DNA of 64,000 nt from Bacteroidales bacterium (GTDB taxonomy: Bacteria > Bacteroidota > Bacteroidia > Bacteroidales > GCA-2748055). The DNA lies in NCBI GenBank assembly GCA_021740585.1, contig JAIOZM010000004.1, positions 1 through 64,000 of the forward strand, given 5' to 3'. Positions 7,569 to 16,219 of this stretch are shown here, piece by piece; positions within the stretch are counted from its first letter, which is position 1; each line of letters starts with the position of its first letter. The notes below the pieces were generated by a model. It was not told the DNA's origin and did no database searches. It was given only the letters and a program-made list of their open reading frames with translations. The translations under genes and the position numbers were made by a program.

Positions 7569-9770
7569 TTGATAAAACCTTTAACCTTCATACACGTGAA
7601 ATTATTATTTTCAATCGCCATAGCATTTTTTGTTTCAACGCTGAGTGCAAGTGAGTTAAAAGATGTAAAATTATTTATTCTATCCGGGCAGTCAAATGCC
7701 TTAGGTGCTGGAAATGCTGAATTATTATCAGAGCAGTATAAAACAAGAAATTCTGAGATATTGATCTTTGAGAATGGTCAATGGAGAGAAATGTCGCCTT
7801 ATGCCCGCAAAGCTGAAAAATTCAATATTGAAAAAGAGGCATTCGGTGCTGAACTGAGCTTTGCTTATGAGATGAAAAAACGCTTTCCCAATTATATAAT
7901 AGCTGTTTCAAAAGTGGCTGTTGCCGGAGGTACATCAATTGTGGCTTGGGACAAAGATATTCATAGGGAAAATTGGATGGAAGATTTAAAGGAAGTTGCA
8001 AATGAAGATAAAGCAAAATTAAAGCTTTATGATAAGCTAATAAATGACACAAAAGAAAGTATAGCTTCATTACTAGAAAAGGCTAATGTAAATAGGATTG
8101 AATTATCAGGTATGTTATGGCTTCAAACAGAAAGAGATGGAAAAACACCTGAAACAATAAAGAAATATGCTCCTCGCTTGAAGGCTTTAATCAATAACAT
8201 AAGAAAAGATTTAGATGCTCCTGAATTGCCGTTTCTTATAATGGATGCGCACATTAATAGGCAAAATTTATCAGATCATCAGAAAATGCTTACTGAAGTG
8301 CAAAAGAATATCATAGGTGTGAGAATAATCAAAAGCGATGATTTACCAAGCTATGAAGGGGTTCACTTTAATTCTGAAGGTGTGATGGAGCTGGGAAAAA
8401 GATTTGCTCAATCCTATTTTACTTATTTCAATGCACCCAAACCTCCAATGGGATGGAATAGCTTTGATAGTTATGGTGTATATCTGTATGAAGATGCTGC
8501 TATGGCAAATTTGGAATCATTTGCTGAAAAATTAAAACCTCATGGATATGAATACTTTGTAATAGATGCGGGCTGGTTTGGCGAGTTTAAATTAAAGGAA
8601 GGAACTATGTATCCTCTTGAGAAACATGCTGAGAGATTAAAATTTAATGAATATGGACTTCTTCAACCATCAGACTGCTATTTCCCAAATGGACTAAAAC
8701 CAATTATCGACCGATCCCATGAATTAGGGCTTAAATTTGGGCTGCATCTTATGCGTGGAATTCCAAGAGAGGCCGTAAGACAAAACACCAGGATTGAAGG
8801 AACAAAGTATTATGCTCAGGATATTGTCGACACAACCAGCATTTGCGTTTGGAATCATCAAAATTACGGTATTGATATGACTAAGCCTGGATCTCAGGAA
8901 TTTTATAATAGCTTAATTAATCAGTTGGCCGAGTGGGGAGTCGACTTTATAAAATACGACGATATTGTTCCTTACCCCAAAGAAGTGGAAGCGGTTGTTA
9001 ATGCCATTGCACAATGTGGCCGGCCAATGGTACTAAGTTTGAGTCCGGGGGGAAGTGTGGACACCAAAGCTCTCGACTTCTTTAAAAAAGCTAATATGCT
9101 TCGTGTTACAAAAGATATCTGGGATGAGCAGGAAGGAATTGATGAGTGTTTTGAAGCCTGGCATAAGTGGCAGGGAAAAGACGAACCGGGATTCTGGATC
9201 GATATGGATATGATACCTTTCGGACAATTGCAGCTTATGTCGCCAAAACCTGAGGGAGTTTCTGGACATGAGACAAAGTCTGAACTACAGGCAAAAATAA
9301 GCAATGGAGAGTTGAAAAACCTCGAATTGCTGTCAGGTAAGGGTTGGACAAGATGGAGCTCATTTAGCAAAGATCAGATGTACACCTTTATAAGCTTACG
9401 AGCACTTTCGGCATCTCCATTAATGATGGGGGGTGATTTACCCAGTCTCGACGATTTTTCATTAAAACTTATTACAAACAGGGATATGTTGGAATGTAAT
9501 CAGAATGGGGTGATGGGGAGTATGGTATATGAAGAAGAGGGTGTTGAGATTTGGAAGTCTCATTCCCTGCAATCAGATAAAGGCTGGCTCGGTGTTTTTA
9601 ACAGGAATTCAGAAGCCGTTGAAATAAATCTGTCGCTTGAGAAACTTGGGCTTGATGAATTCGCCGATTATAAATTGAAAAACATTTGGGAAGAAAAAAA
9701 CCTGAAATTAAAAAAGGGACAAAAAATAAATTCAGAAGGAGTTATATTTATCAGCTACTCAAAAAAGTGA
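7569..9770 (+). CDS. Secreted SGNH (sialate O-acetylesterase-like) / GH27 alpha-galactosidase fusion
   Basis: Two catalytic modules are visible. The N-terminal part (about 30-285) is an SGNH/SASA-type carbohydrate esterase: LSGQSNALGAG (block I Ser), WLQTERDG, and EGVHFNSEG with the catalytic His. The C-terminal part (about 290-733) is a GH27-type alpha-galactosidase starting PPMGWNSFDSYG, with nucleophile Asp in FIKYDD and the acid/base Asp in GFWIDMDM, followed by a beta-sandwich. It would remove acyl groups and alpha-linked galactose from the same substrate. The longest frame uses TTG at 7569; GTG at 7596 gives a cleaner signal peptide (MKLLFSIAIAFFVSTLSA) and may be the true start. It is the first gene after operator site 1 and probably opens the long + strand operon. 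Confidence 0.9.
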   Translation: MIKPLTFIHVKLLFSIAIAFFVSTLSASELKDVKLFILSGQSNALGAGNAELLSEQYKTRNSEILIFENGQWREMSPYARKAEKFNIEKEAFGAELSFAYEMKKRFPNYIIAVSKVAVAGGTSIVAWDKDIHRENWMEDLKEVANEDKAKLKLYDKLINDTKESIASLLEKANVNRIELSGMLWLQTERDGKTPETIKKYAPRLKALINNIRKDLDAPELPFLIMDAHINRQNLSDHQKMLTEVQKNIIGVRIIKSDDLPSYEGVHFNSEGVMELGKRFAQSYFTYFNAPKPPMGWNSFDSYGVYLYEDAAMANLESFAEKLKPHGYEYFVIDAGWFGEFKLKEGTMYPLEKHAERLKFNEYGLLQPSDCYFPNGLKPIIDRSHELGLKFGLHLMRGIPREAVRQNTRIEGTKYYAQDIVDTTSICVWNHQNYGIDMTKPGSQEFYNSLINQLAEWGVDFIKYDDIVPYPKEVEAVVNAIAQCGRPMVLSLSPGGSVDTKALDFFKKANMLRVTKDIWDEQEGIDECFEAWHKWQGKDEPGFWIDMDMIPFGQLQLMSPKPEGVSGHETKSELQAKISNGELKNLELLSGKGWTRWSSFSKDQMYTFISLRALSASPLMMGGDLPSLDDFSLKLITNRDMLECNQNGVMGSMVYEEEGVEIWKSHSLQSDKGWLGVFNRNSEAVEINLSLEKLGLDEFADYKLKNIWEEKNLKLKKGQKINSEGVIFISYSKK

Positions 9771-9791
9771 AAAAATTAATTAAAATTTTAT

Positions 9792-11345
9792 ATGCAAAAT
9801 AAAAAATCAATTTTTTTGGGTCTGGCAAGTCTGCCTGTATTAATTTCCTGTAATTCATTACAGTCTGCAGAAAATGAACATCCTAATATCCTGTTTATTA
9901 TTGCCGACGATATTTCCCGAAACAGTATGGGTGCTTATGGAAATGATTTCATAGAAACCCCAAATTTTGACAGAATTGCGAATGAGGGGGTTTTATTTAC
10001 CAATGCTTACGTTACAAACCCTAAATGTGCTCCTGCTCGTGCAGGTATACTTACGGGACGCTACTCATGGCAATTGGAAGAAGCAGCAAACCACTGGGCA
10101 ATCATGTCTGAAAAATGGGTATTTTATCCTGATTTATTAGAGGAGTCGGGTTATTTCATGGGATTCACCGGTAAAGGCTGGAGTCCTGGTATATTTCCCG
10201 GAGAACACAATCCGGCAGGGTGGGAATACAATGACATCAAATTGGAACCACCCTATAAATCAATAAGCAATAAAGATTACGCCGAAAACTTCAGGTTCTT
10301 TCTTGAACAAAATAAGGAGAAAAAACCATTCGTTTTTTGGCTTGGAACGCATGAAGCTCATCGCGGTTTTGAAAAGGATGTTTACAAAAAGAAGAATAAA
10401 AATTTGGATGACGTACTGGTTCAAGAAGCCTTCCCTGATAATGAAATTATAAGAGGAGATCTTGCCGACTATGGAGTAGAAGTTGAATATCATGATGAGG
10501 TAATTGGGAAATGCCTTAAAATTCTTGAAGAAAAGGGTCAATTGGATAATACTCTTATCGTAGTTACTTCCGATCATGGCATGGCGTTTCCTCATATCAA
10601 AGGTCAGATATATGATGAAGGATTTCATGTGGCGTTTGCGGCCAGATGGGAAGGTAAAATAAAACCCGGTCGTGTAGTGGATGATTTTATTTCATTCCCC
10701 GATATAGCTCCTACATTTATGCAGGTGGCCGGACTTGAACCACACGAACAAATGACGGGTAAAAGTTTTCTCAATGTTTTATTATCCGATAAATCGGGTA
10801 AAATTGACAAAAGCCGATCCTATGCTCTGCTTGGGAAGGAAAGACATGATGTTGGACGCGTGGAGGGAGAGATATTATCAGTAGGCTACCCCGTTAGGGC
10901 TATTAGAAACGACCAATATCTTTATTCAAGAAATTTCAAACCAGAACGATGGCCGGCCGGCGATCCGGAATACAATTACTTAAACTGCGATGATTCACCT
11001 ACAAAAAGCTACCTTCTGGGACTTTCTGAAAATAGCCCCGAATACCATTTCTTTGAATTATCATTCGGTAAAAGAGTGGAGGAAGAATTGTTTGATATAA
11101 CGAAAGATCCGGATTGTGTCAATAATCTGGCCGGTAATCCTAAATTCCTCGAGATTAAAACAAAGCTGAGGTCGAAACTGGAGGAAGAGCTGATAAAACA
11201 AAATGATCCGCGAATTTTAGGTTTGGGAGATATATTCGATTATTATCCGCATGGTAATGTTCCCAAACTAAAGGAACTTTATGGAGATAAATATTACGAT
11301 ATGGAAGAAGCTTTTGAAGAAAAATATAATAAGCTCTCAAAATAA
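9792..11345 (+). CDS. Sulfatase (S1 family, sulfamidase-like), lipoprotein
   Basis: A type I sulfatase with the formylglycine site at C79 (CAPAR, fitting C-x-P-x-R) and the metal-binding ILFIIADD near residue 35. A second metal site, VVTSDHGM, lies near residue 260. The lipobox LISC at about residue 20 predicts a lipid-anchored protein facing the periplasm or surface. The overall pattern (PNFDRIANEGVLFTNAYV; TLIVVTSDHGMAFPH) resembles the heparan N-sulfatase group, but the substrate is unknown. It lies 21 bp after the GH27 fusion, so cotranscription is likely. The cysteine type needs a formylglycine-generating enzyme or anSME, and none is in this window. Confidence 0.92.
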   Translation: MQNKKSIFLGLASLPVLISCNSLQSAENEHPNILFIIADDISRNSMGAYGNDFIETPNFDRIANEGVLFTNAYVTNPKCAPARAGILTGRYSWQLEEAANHWAIMSEKWVFYPDLLEESGYFMGFTGKGWSPGIFPGEHNPAGWEYNDIKLEPPYKSISNKDYAENFRFFLEQNKEKKPFVFWLGTHEAHRGFEKDVYKKKNKNLDDVLVQEAFPDNEIIRGDLADYGVEVEYHDEVIGKCLKILEEKGQLDNTLIVVTSDHGMAFPHIKGQIYDEGFHVAFAARWEGKIKPGRVVDDFISFPDIAPTFMQVAGLEPHEQMTGKSFLNVLLSDKSGKIDKSRSYALLGKERHDVGRVEGEILSVGYPVRAIRNDQYLYSRNFKPERWPAGDPEYNYLNCDDSPTKSYLLGLSENSPEYHFFELSFGKRVEEELFDITKDPDCVNNLAGNPKFLEIKTKLRSKLEEELIKQNDPRILGLGDIFDYYPHGNVPKLKELYGDKYYDMEEAFEEKYNKLSK

Positions 11346-11360
11346 AATAAAAAAATCAGT

Positions 11361-11446
11361 AGTGTCCGTTAAAAATGTGAGATTATGTCATTGAGCGCAG
11401 CGCTGCAATCTTTTCAGGCTTTATAAGTTTTACCGGACAACAATGA
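11361..11446. repeat. MITE-like element with short terminal inverted repeats
   Basis: Left end tgtccgttaaaa (11363-11374) and right end ttttaccggaca (11428-11439) are inverted repeats with 11 of 12 matches. The right 41 nt (11406-11446) recur at 17923-17963 with 39 of 41 identical. The element contains no gene and lies between two sulfatase genes. It looks like a small non-autonomous mobile element or its remnant. Confidence 0.55.
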
Positions 11447-11515
11447 AAAAAATTCATAAATTTATCAATCATAGAGAAGTCTCAGGGTCTTCCGAATAAC
11501 TTTAAAAAAAATATT

Positions 11516-12988
11516 ATGCACTCCATCAAGAATCTGAAAATCCCCGCCACTTTAATTCTATTACCTGCCATTTTTAGCTGTAATTCAGCAGAAAAGGCAC
11601 AAGAGAATGTAAAACCTAACATTATTTATATTCTGGCTGATGATCTGGGTTATGGCGATGTGGGGATTTATGGACAGCAGTTCTTCGACACGCCAAACAT
11701 CGACAGACTTGCTAAAGAGGGTATCCGGTTTACCGATCATTATGCCGGATGTACGGTATGCGCACCTTCACGTTCAGTTTTAATGACCGGACTACATACT
11801 GGCCATACTGCCATAAGAGATAATAAGGAAATTAAGCCTGAAGGTCAGCATCCCATGAATGCAGAGGCATTTACGGTGGCAGAAATGCTCAAGCAAGAAG
11901 GTTATTCAACAGGTGCATTTGGTAAGTGGGGACTAGGATTTATAGGATCAGAAGGTGACCCGAATAATCAGGGCTTTGACGAATTTTTCGGTTATAACTG
12001 CCAGAAATATGCCCATCGTTATTATCCTGAGTATCTTTGGTATAACAACACCAAAGTTATGCTTCCGGGAAATGACTGGTCTCATACTGTAACCTATGCC
12101 CCGGATGTAATACATGAAAAAGTACTTGAATTTATTGAGGTGAATAAGGATCAGCCATTCTTCCTTTACTATCCTAATACAATTCCTCATGCTGAATTAA
12201 TTGTTCCTGAGGATGAAATACTCCAAAAATATATAGGTAAATTCGAGGAAACACCCTTCCTGGGAGGAAATTTCAAAAACAAAATCGATGAAGCTTCCTA
12301 TGGCTCCAATTTAAATGTTGCTTCCTATTGTCCTCAGGAAAATCCAAAAGCAGTTTTTGCGGCTATGGTAGGACGTCTTGATAAACAGGTAGGGGAAGTA
12401 ATGAATAAGCTCAAGGAACTGGGTATTGAAGATAACACAATTATTATTTTTACAAGTGATAATGGGCCTCATAAAGAAGGGGGAATAGATCCGGAAGATT
12501 TCAATAGTAATGGAGAACTCAGAGGAGCAAAACGCGATTTATATGAAGGTGGTATACGAGTCCCGATGATTGCCCGCTGGCCGGGAAATATTGAGCCGGG
12601 AACAGAAACAAATCTTGTTTCAGCTTTCTGGGATGTGATGCCAACTTTAGCGGAAATTGCAGGTGCCGCAGCACCTGAAAATATTGACGGAATTTCGTTT
12701 CTGCCCACTCTTTTAAAACAAGAAGGACAATCAATTCATGAGTATTTGTATTGGGAATTCTATGGACAGGGAGGAAAACAGGCAGTAAGAAAAGGAAATT
12801 GGAAAGCCGTTCGACTTAATTGCTTTGACAATACTAAAACAACTGTGGAATTGTATGATCTGGAAAAAGATCCGGAAGAGGCTGTTGATCTGGCTGAAGA
12901 ATTTCCTGAAATTCTTACAGAAATGACACGGATTATGGATAAGGAACATATTGAAAGCGATGACTTTCCTTTTTCCGTGAAAAAATAA
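11516..12988 (+). CDS. Sulfatase (S1 family), lipoprotein, paralogue of the one at 40999
   Basis: Signal peptide with lipobox IFSC, then NIIYILADDLGYGDVG and formylglycine site C82 in CAPSR, followed by VLMTGLHTGHTAIRDN. The second metal site is FTSDNGPH. The HTGHTAIRDN and FGKWGLGF ... GFDEFFGYNCQ segments are shared with the sulfatase at 40999 (GHGWIRDN; GFDQFYGYNCQ). The two are therefore close paralogues within the locus, perhaps acting on the same sulfate position in different linkages. A 170-bp gap holding a MITE-like repeat separates it from the upstream gene, and only 8 bp separate it from the next sulfatase. Confidence 0.93.
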   Translation: MHSIKNLKIPATLILLPAIFSCNSAEKAQENVKPNIIYILADDLGYGDVGIYGQQFFDTPNIDRLAKEGIRFTDHYAGCTVCAPSRSVLMTGLHTGHTAIRDNKEIKPEGQHPMNAEAFTVAEMLKQEGYSTGAFGKWGLGFIGSEGDPNNQGFDEFFGYNCQKYAHRYYPEYLWYNNTKVMLPGNDWSHTVTYAPDVIHEKVLEFIEVNKDQPFFLYYPNTIPHAELIVPEDEILQKYIGKFEETPFLGGNFKNKIDEASYGSNLNVASYCPQENPKAVFAAMVGRLDKQVGEVMNKLKELGIEDNTIIIFTSDNGPHKEGGIDPEDFNSNGELRGAKRDLYEGGIRVPMIARWPGNIEPGTETNLVSAFWDVMPTLAEIAGAAAPENIDGISFLPTLLKQEGQSIHEYLYWEFYGQGGKQAVRKGNWKAVRLNCFDNTKTTVELYDLEKDPEEAVDLAEEFPEILTEMTRIMDKEHIESDDFPFSVKK

Positions 12989-12996
12989 ACATCCTA

Positions 12997-14310
12997 ATGA
13001 ATAAAGGCATAAATATATTCTTGAGCATTCCTTTATTGTTTTCTTCCTCATTCAATAAAGATCAAGCCCTTCAGAAGCCAAATATAATTCTCATTATGGC
13101 AGATGATATGGGATATGAATGCCTGAGTGCCTATGGAAGTAAATCTTATCATACACCTGTCTTAGATTCCCTGGCAGAAAAAGGGATTCTTTTTTCTGAA
13201 GTGGTTTCTCAACCACTCTGCACCCCTTCGAGAGCTAAAATTATGACCGGATTATACAATTATAGAAATTATGATTATTTCGGGCATTTGAATTCTGATA
13301 ATCCAAGCTTTGGAAATGTAATGCAGGAGGCAGGATATTCTACTTTAATTGCAGGAAAGTGGCAATTAAATGGTTTGGATAATAAGGATGTTTTTCCCTA
13401 TTGGAATGATAATACAAGGCCTAATAAATTTGGCTTCAGTGAATATTGTCTCTGGCAGCTAACAGGCAGAGGCAGCCGCTATGTAAATCCATTAATTGAA
13501 CAGAATGGTATATTTCTGGAGAATACTATTGATGATTACGGTCCCGATATTTTTTCTGATTACATCATTGATTTTATTGAAAGAAAAAAGGATTCGCCAT
13601 TCTTTATATACTATCCTATGGTTTTGGTTCATCCTCCTTTTCAACCTACACCAGATTCAAAAGAATGGGCGGATAAATCCATCTGGTCTTTAAAAGATAC
13701 TGCCTATTTCAAAGATATGGTAGCATATGCCGATAAGATTGTAGGCCGCATAGCAGATAAGCTCAAGGAACTGGAAATAGATGATAATACCATCCTTATT
13801 TTTACCGGTGATAACGGTACCCACGGATCAATTTATACTCATACCGATCATGGAATTATTAAAGGCGGCAAAGGATCAACCACCGACGCTGGTACTCATG
13901 TTCCATTGATAATATATTGGCCTGAAAAGATAAAAAATGGATTCGTTTATGAAGGGCTCATTGAATTCAGCGACTTTTTCCCAACTTTTGCTGAAATTGC
14001 AAATACGGTAGTGGTTTCTGACGGGGTAAGTTTTTTACCCATATTAACAGGAAATAAATCTATTACCAGAGAAACAGCTTTCGTTAGTTATAATCCTGAT
14101 CCCATTGGGGAAAGTAAGGGTAAAAATTCGGGACAATTTGTTAGAACCGTCAATTATAAACTATACAGGGATGGAAGGTTTTTTAATCTTACAACAGACA
14201 TTTTAGAAAAAAAGCCTTTGAATAGCGGAGAACTTTCAGAACAAGAAAAGGCCATCAGGATGAATTTGGTAGAAGAATTTAAAAAGCATCCTGATTTAAA
14301 AGTGAAATAA
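12997..14310 (+). CDS. Sulfatase (S1 family), exported
   Basis: Short for the family at 437 aa but complete: IILIMADDMGYECLSAYG, formylglycine site C75 in CTPSR, and the second metal site IFTGDNGTHG. The N terminus (MNKGINIFLSIPLLFSSS) looks like a type I signal without a lipobox, so this is one of the few soluble sulfatases of the locus. After the active site it reads MTGLYNYRNYDYFGHL, a pattern unlike its neighbours, so the target position is probably different. Spacing is 8 bp upstream and 18 bp downstream, within one operon. Confidence 0.92.
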   Translation: MNKGINIFLSIPLLFSSSFNKDQALQKPNIILIMADDMGYECLSAYGSKSYHTPVLDSLAEKGILFSEVVSQPLCTPSRAKIMTGLYNYRNYDYFGHLNSDNPSFGNVMQEAGYSTLIAGKWQLNGLDNKDVFPYWNDNTRPNKFGFSEYCLWQLTGRGSRYVNPLIEQNGIFLENTIDDYGPDIFSDYIIDFIERKKDSPFFIYYPMVLVHPPFQPTPDSKEWADKSIWSLKDTAYFKDMVAYADKIVGRIADKLKELEIDDNTILIFTGDNGTHGSIYTHTDHGIIKGGKGSTTDAGTHVPLIIYWPEKIKNGFVYEGLIEFSDFFPTFAEIANTVVVSDGVSFLPILTGNKSITRETAFVSYNPDPIGESKGKNSGQFVRTVNYKLYRDGRFFNLTTDILEKKPLNSGELSEQEKAIRMNLVEEFKKHPDLKVK

Positions 14311-14328
14311 TAAAACAAATAAAAAACC

Positions 14329-16194
14329 ATGATAAGAAAATTCATATTGATTCATATTGCTTTCAGTATTATTTTATCTGCAAAGATTTTTTCACAAGAA
14401 ATAATTATCCCGGAAATACCTGAGGTGGCGAAGGAGGATCAGATATGTTTTGCGATGTATACCGTACAGAATAATATTATGAAAATGTCGGCACAACTTT
14501 ATCCTTTGAACGATGATGACGACCGTTTTGTTCGCCTTGAGATAAATAAAGATGGCAAGTGGATTGAAATTGCAAGGGAAAGAATTAATGAAAATTCATA
14601 CAATTCTGTTGACGAGGCACGAGCCTGGAACGCTCTTTTTCGTATTGAAAACTGGGATTCAAAGAAAGATGTTGATTATCGGGTTGCATACGGAGAAACA
14701 GCATATTTTTATGGCAAAATAAGAAAGGATCCTATCGACAAAGAATCAATTGTTGTGGCTGCTTTTACCGGTAATTCAAATAAGGACAGGACTTTAAGAC
14801 CTGATATAATTGAAAATATCAAGGCTCAGGATCCTGACTTACTATTCTTTTCAGGCGATCAATCTTACGATCATAAATACCATTTGGCTGCCTGGTTATT
14901 ATTTGGCCGACAGTTTGGTGAAATTATCAAAGACCGACCAACAATAGCTATTCCTGATGATCATGATGTTGGTCAGGGAAATCTGTGGGGAGAAGGCGGA
15001 ATCCATACAGATAATCCTGCCGGCGACGATGGCGGCTATTATATGCCTGCTGAATACGTTAAAGAAGTCGAACGTGCTCAAACCGCTAATTTGCCTGATC
15101 CATTTGATCCAACACCAGTTGAACAGGGCATTGGGGTTTATTACACCTCCCTGAATATCGGAGGAATTGATTTTGCTATTATTGAAGATCGTAAGTTTAA
15201 GTCAGGACCTGCCGGTCTGGTCCCTAAACAAGGACCTCGTCCCGATCATATTAATGATCCCAATTACGATCCTAAAACAGTTGATATTCCCGGTGCTCAA
15301 TTACTTGGGGAACGCCAGTTAAAATTTCTTAATGATTGGGGACAGCAATGGGATGGAGTGGAGATGAAAGCCGTTCTTTCTCAAACCGTTTTTGCCAATG
15401 CAGCTCATATTCACTATGGCAGTCGTTTGATAGCAGATATGGATTCGAACGGTTGGCCACAAACCGGAAGGAATAAAGCTCTTGAAGAAATACGGAAATC
15501 TTATTCTTTTATGATTGGCGGCGATCAGCATCTGGCTACTGTTATCCATCATGGAGTGGAAAATTGGGACGACGCAGGCTTTTCATTTTGTGTGCCATCT
15601 ATCGTAAATTATTATCCAAGGGAATGGCGACCCTTAACAGCAAGTCTTGAGCCCATAAGCAAGGAACTTGAACATACAGGCAAATATTATGATGGTTTTC
15701 ACAATAAAATAACCATGTATGCTTATGCCAATCCGGACGAGAACAACACTCTTTATCCTAAATGGCGGGACGATGGCTTTTGGGGAAAATTAGCTGCCGG
15801 CTATGGAATTATCCGTTTCAATAAGACCAACAGAACTATAACCATGGAATGCTGGCCCAGAGGTGTTGACGTTACGAAAACAGATCCAAAACAGTTTCCT
15901 GGATGGCCGATAACTATAAAGCAACAAGACAATTATTCCCGTGAAGCTGTAACATGGTTGCCTGAAATTTTGGTTAAAGGAATGGAAGATCCTGTTATCT
16001 GGGTTTTTAATGAATCAAATAATGAGCTTGTATATTCCTTAAGGATTAAAGGTAACAGTTTTAAACCAAAAGTATTTGAAGATGGAAGATATACCATTAA
16101 AGTAGGAGATGGAGATGCTAAAGAAAAAGTGCTTTCCGGTATCGAAACGGGAAAAAATTCCGAGAAAAGAATAAAAATAAAATTTAAAAAATAG
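14329..16194 (+). CDS. PhoD-like metallophosphoesterase, exported, 621 aa
   Basis: Signal peptide about residues 1-23 (FILIHIAFSIILSAKIFSQ). Metal-ligand motifs of the PhoD/metallophosphatase superfamily are visible: FFSGDQSYDHKYH near residue 173, IPDDHDVGQGN near 207, and MIGGDQHLATVIHHG near 396. An N-terminal beta-sandwich precedes the catalytic domain, and a C-terminal all-beta part follows. Family members cleave phosphate mono- or diesters. Its position among sulfatases, 18 and 25 bp from its neighbours, suggests the substrate polymer carries phosphate or that this enzyme acts on a sulfate or phosphodiester in the glycan. That role is inference. Confidence 0.85.
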   Translation: MIRKFILIHIAFSIILSAKIFSQEIIIPEIPEVAKEDQICFAMYTVQNNIMKMSAQLYPLNDDDDRFVRLEINKDGKWIEIARERINENSYNSVDEARAWNALFRIENWDSKKDVDYRVAYGETAYFYGKIRKDPIDKESIVVAAFTGNSNKDRTLRPDIIENIKAQDPDLLFFSGDQSYDHKYHLAAWLLFGRQFGEIIKDRPTIAIPDDHDVGQGNLWGEGGIHTDNPAGDDGGYYMPAEYVKEVERAQTANLPDPFDPTPVEQGIGVYYTSLNIGGIDFAIIEDRKFKSGPAGLVPKQGPRPDHINDPNYDPKTVDIPGAQLLGERQLKFLNDWGQQWDGVEMKAVLSQTVFANAAHIHYGSRLIADMDSNGWPQTGRNKALEEIRKSYSFMIGGDQHLATVIHHGVENWDDAGFSFCVPSIVNYYPREWRPLTASLEPISKELEHTGKYYDGFHNKITMYAYANPDENNTLYPKWRDDGFWGKLAAGYGIIRFNKTNRTITMECWPRGVDVTKTDPKQFPGWPITIKQQDNYSREAVTWLPEILVKGMEDPVIWVFNESNNELVYSLRIKGNSFKPKVFEDGRYTIKVGDGDAKEKVLSGIETGKNSEKRIKIKFKK

Positions 16195-16219
16195 TACTAT
16201 TCTCAAATATTCAGAAAAA

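Noticed and set aside
9033-9370. Minus-strand frames opposite the GH27 domain
   Set aside because: They are shadows of the real gene, without signal, domain or own promoter; the same applies to the many other short antisense frames in the window.
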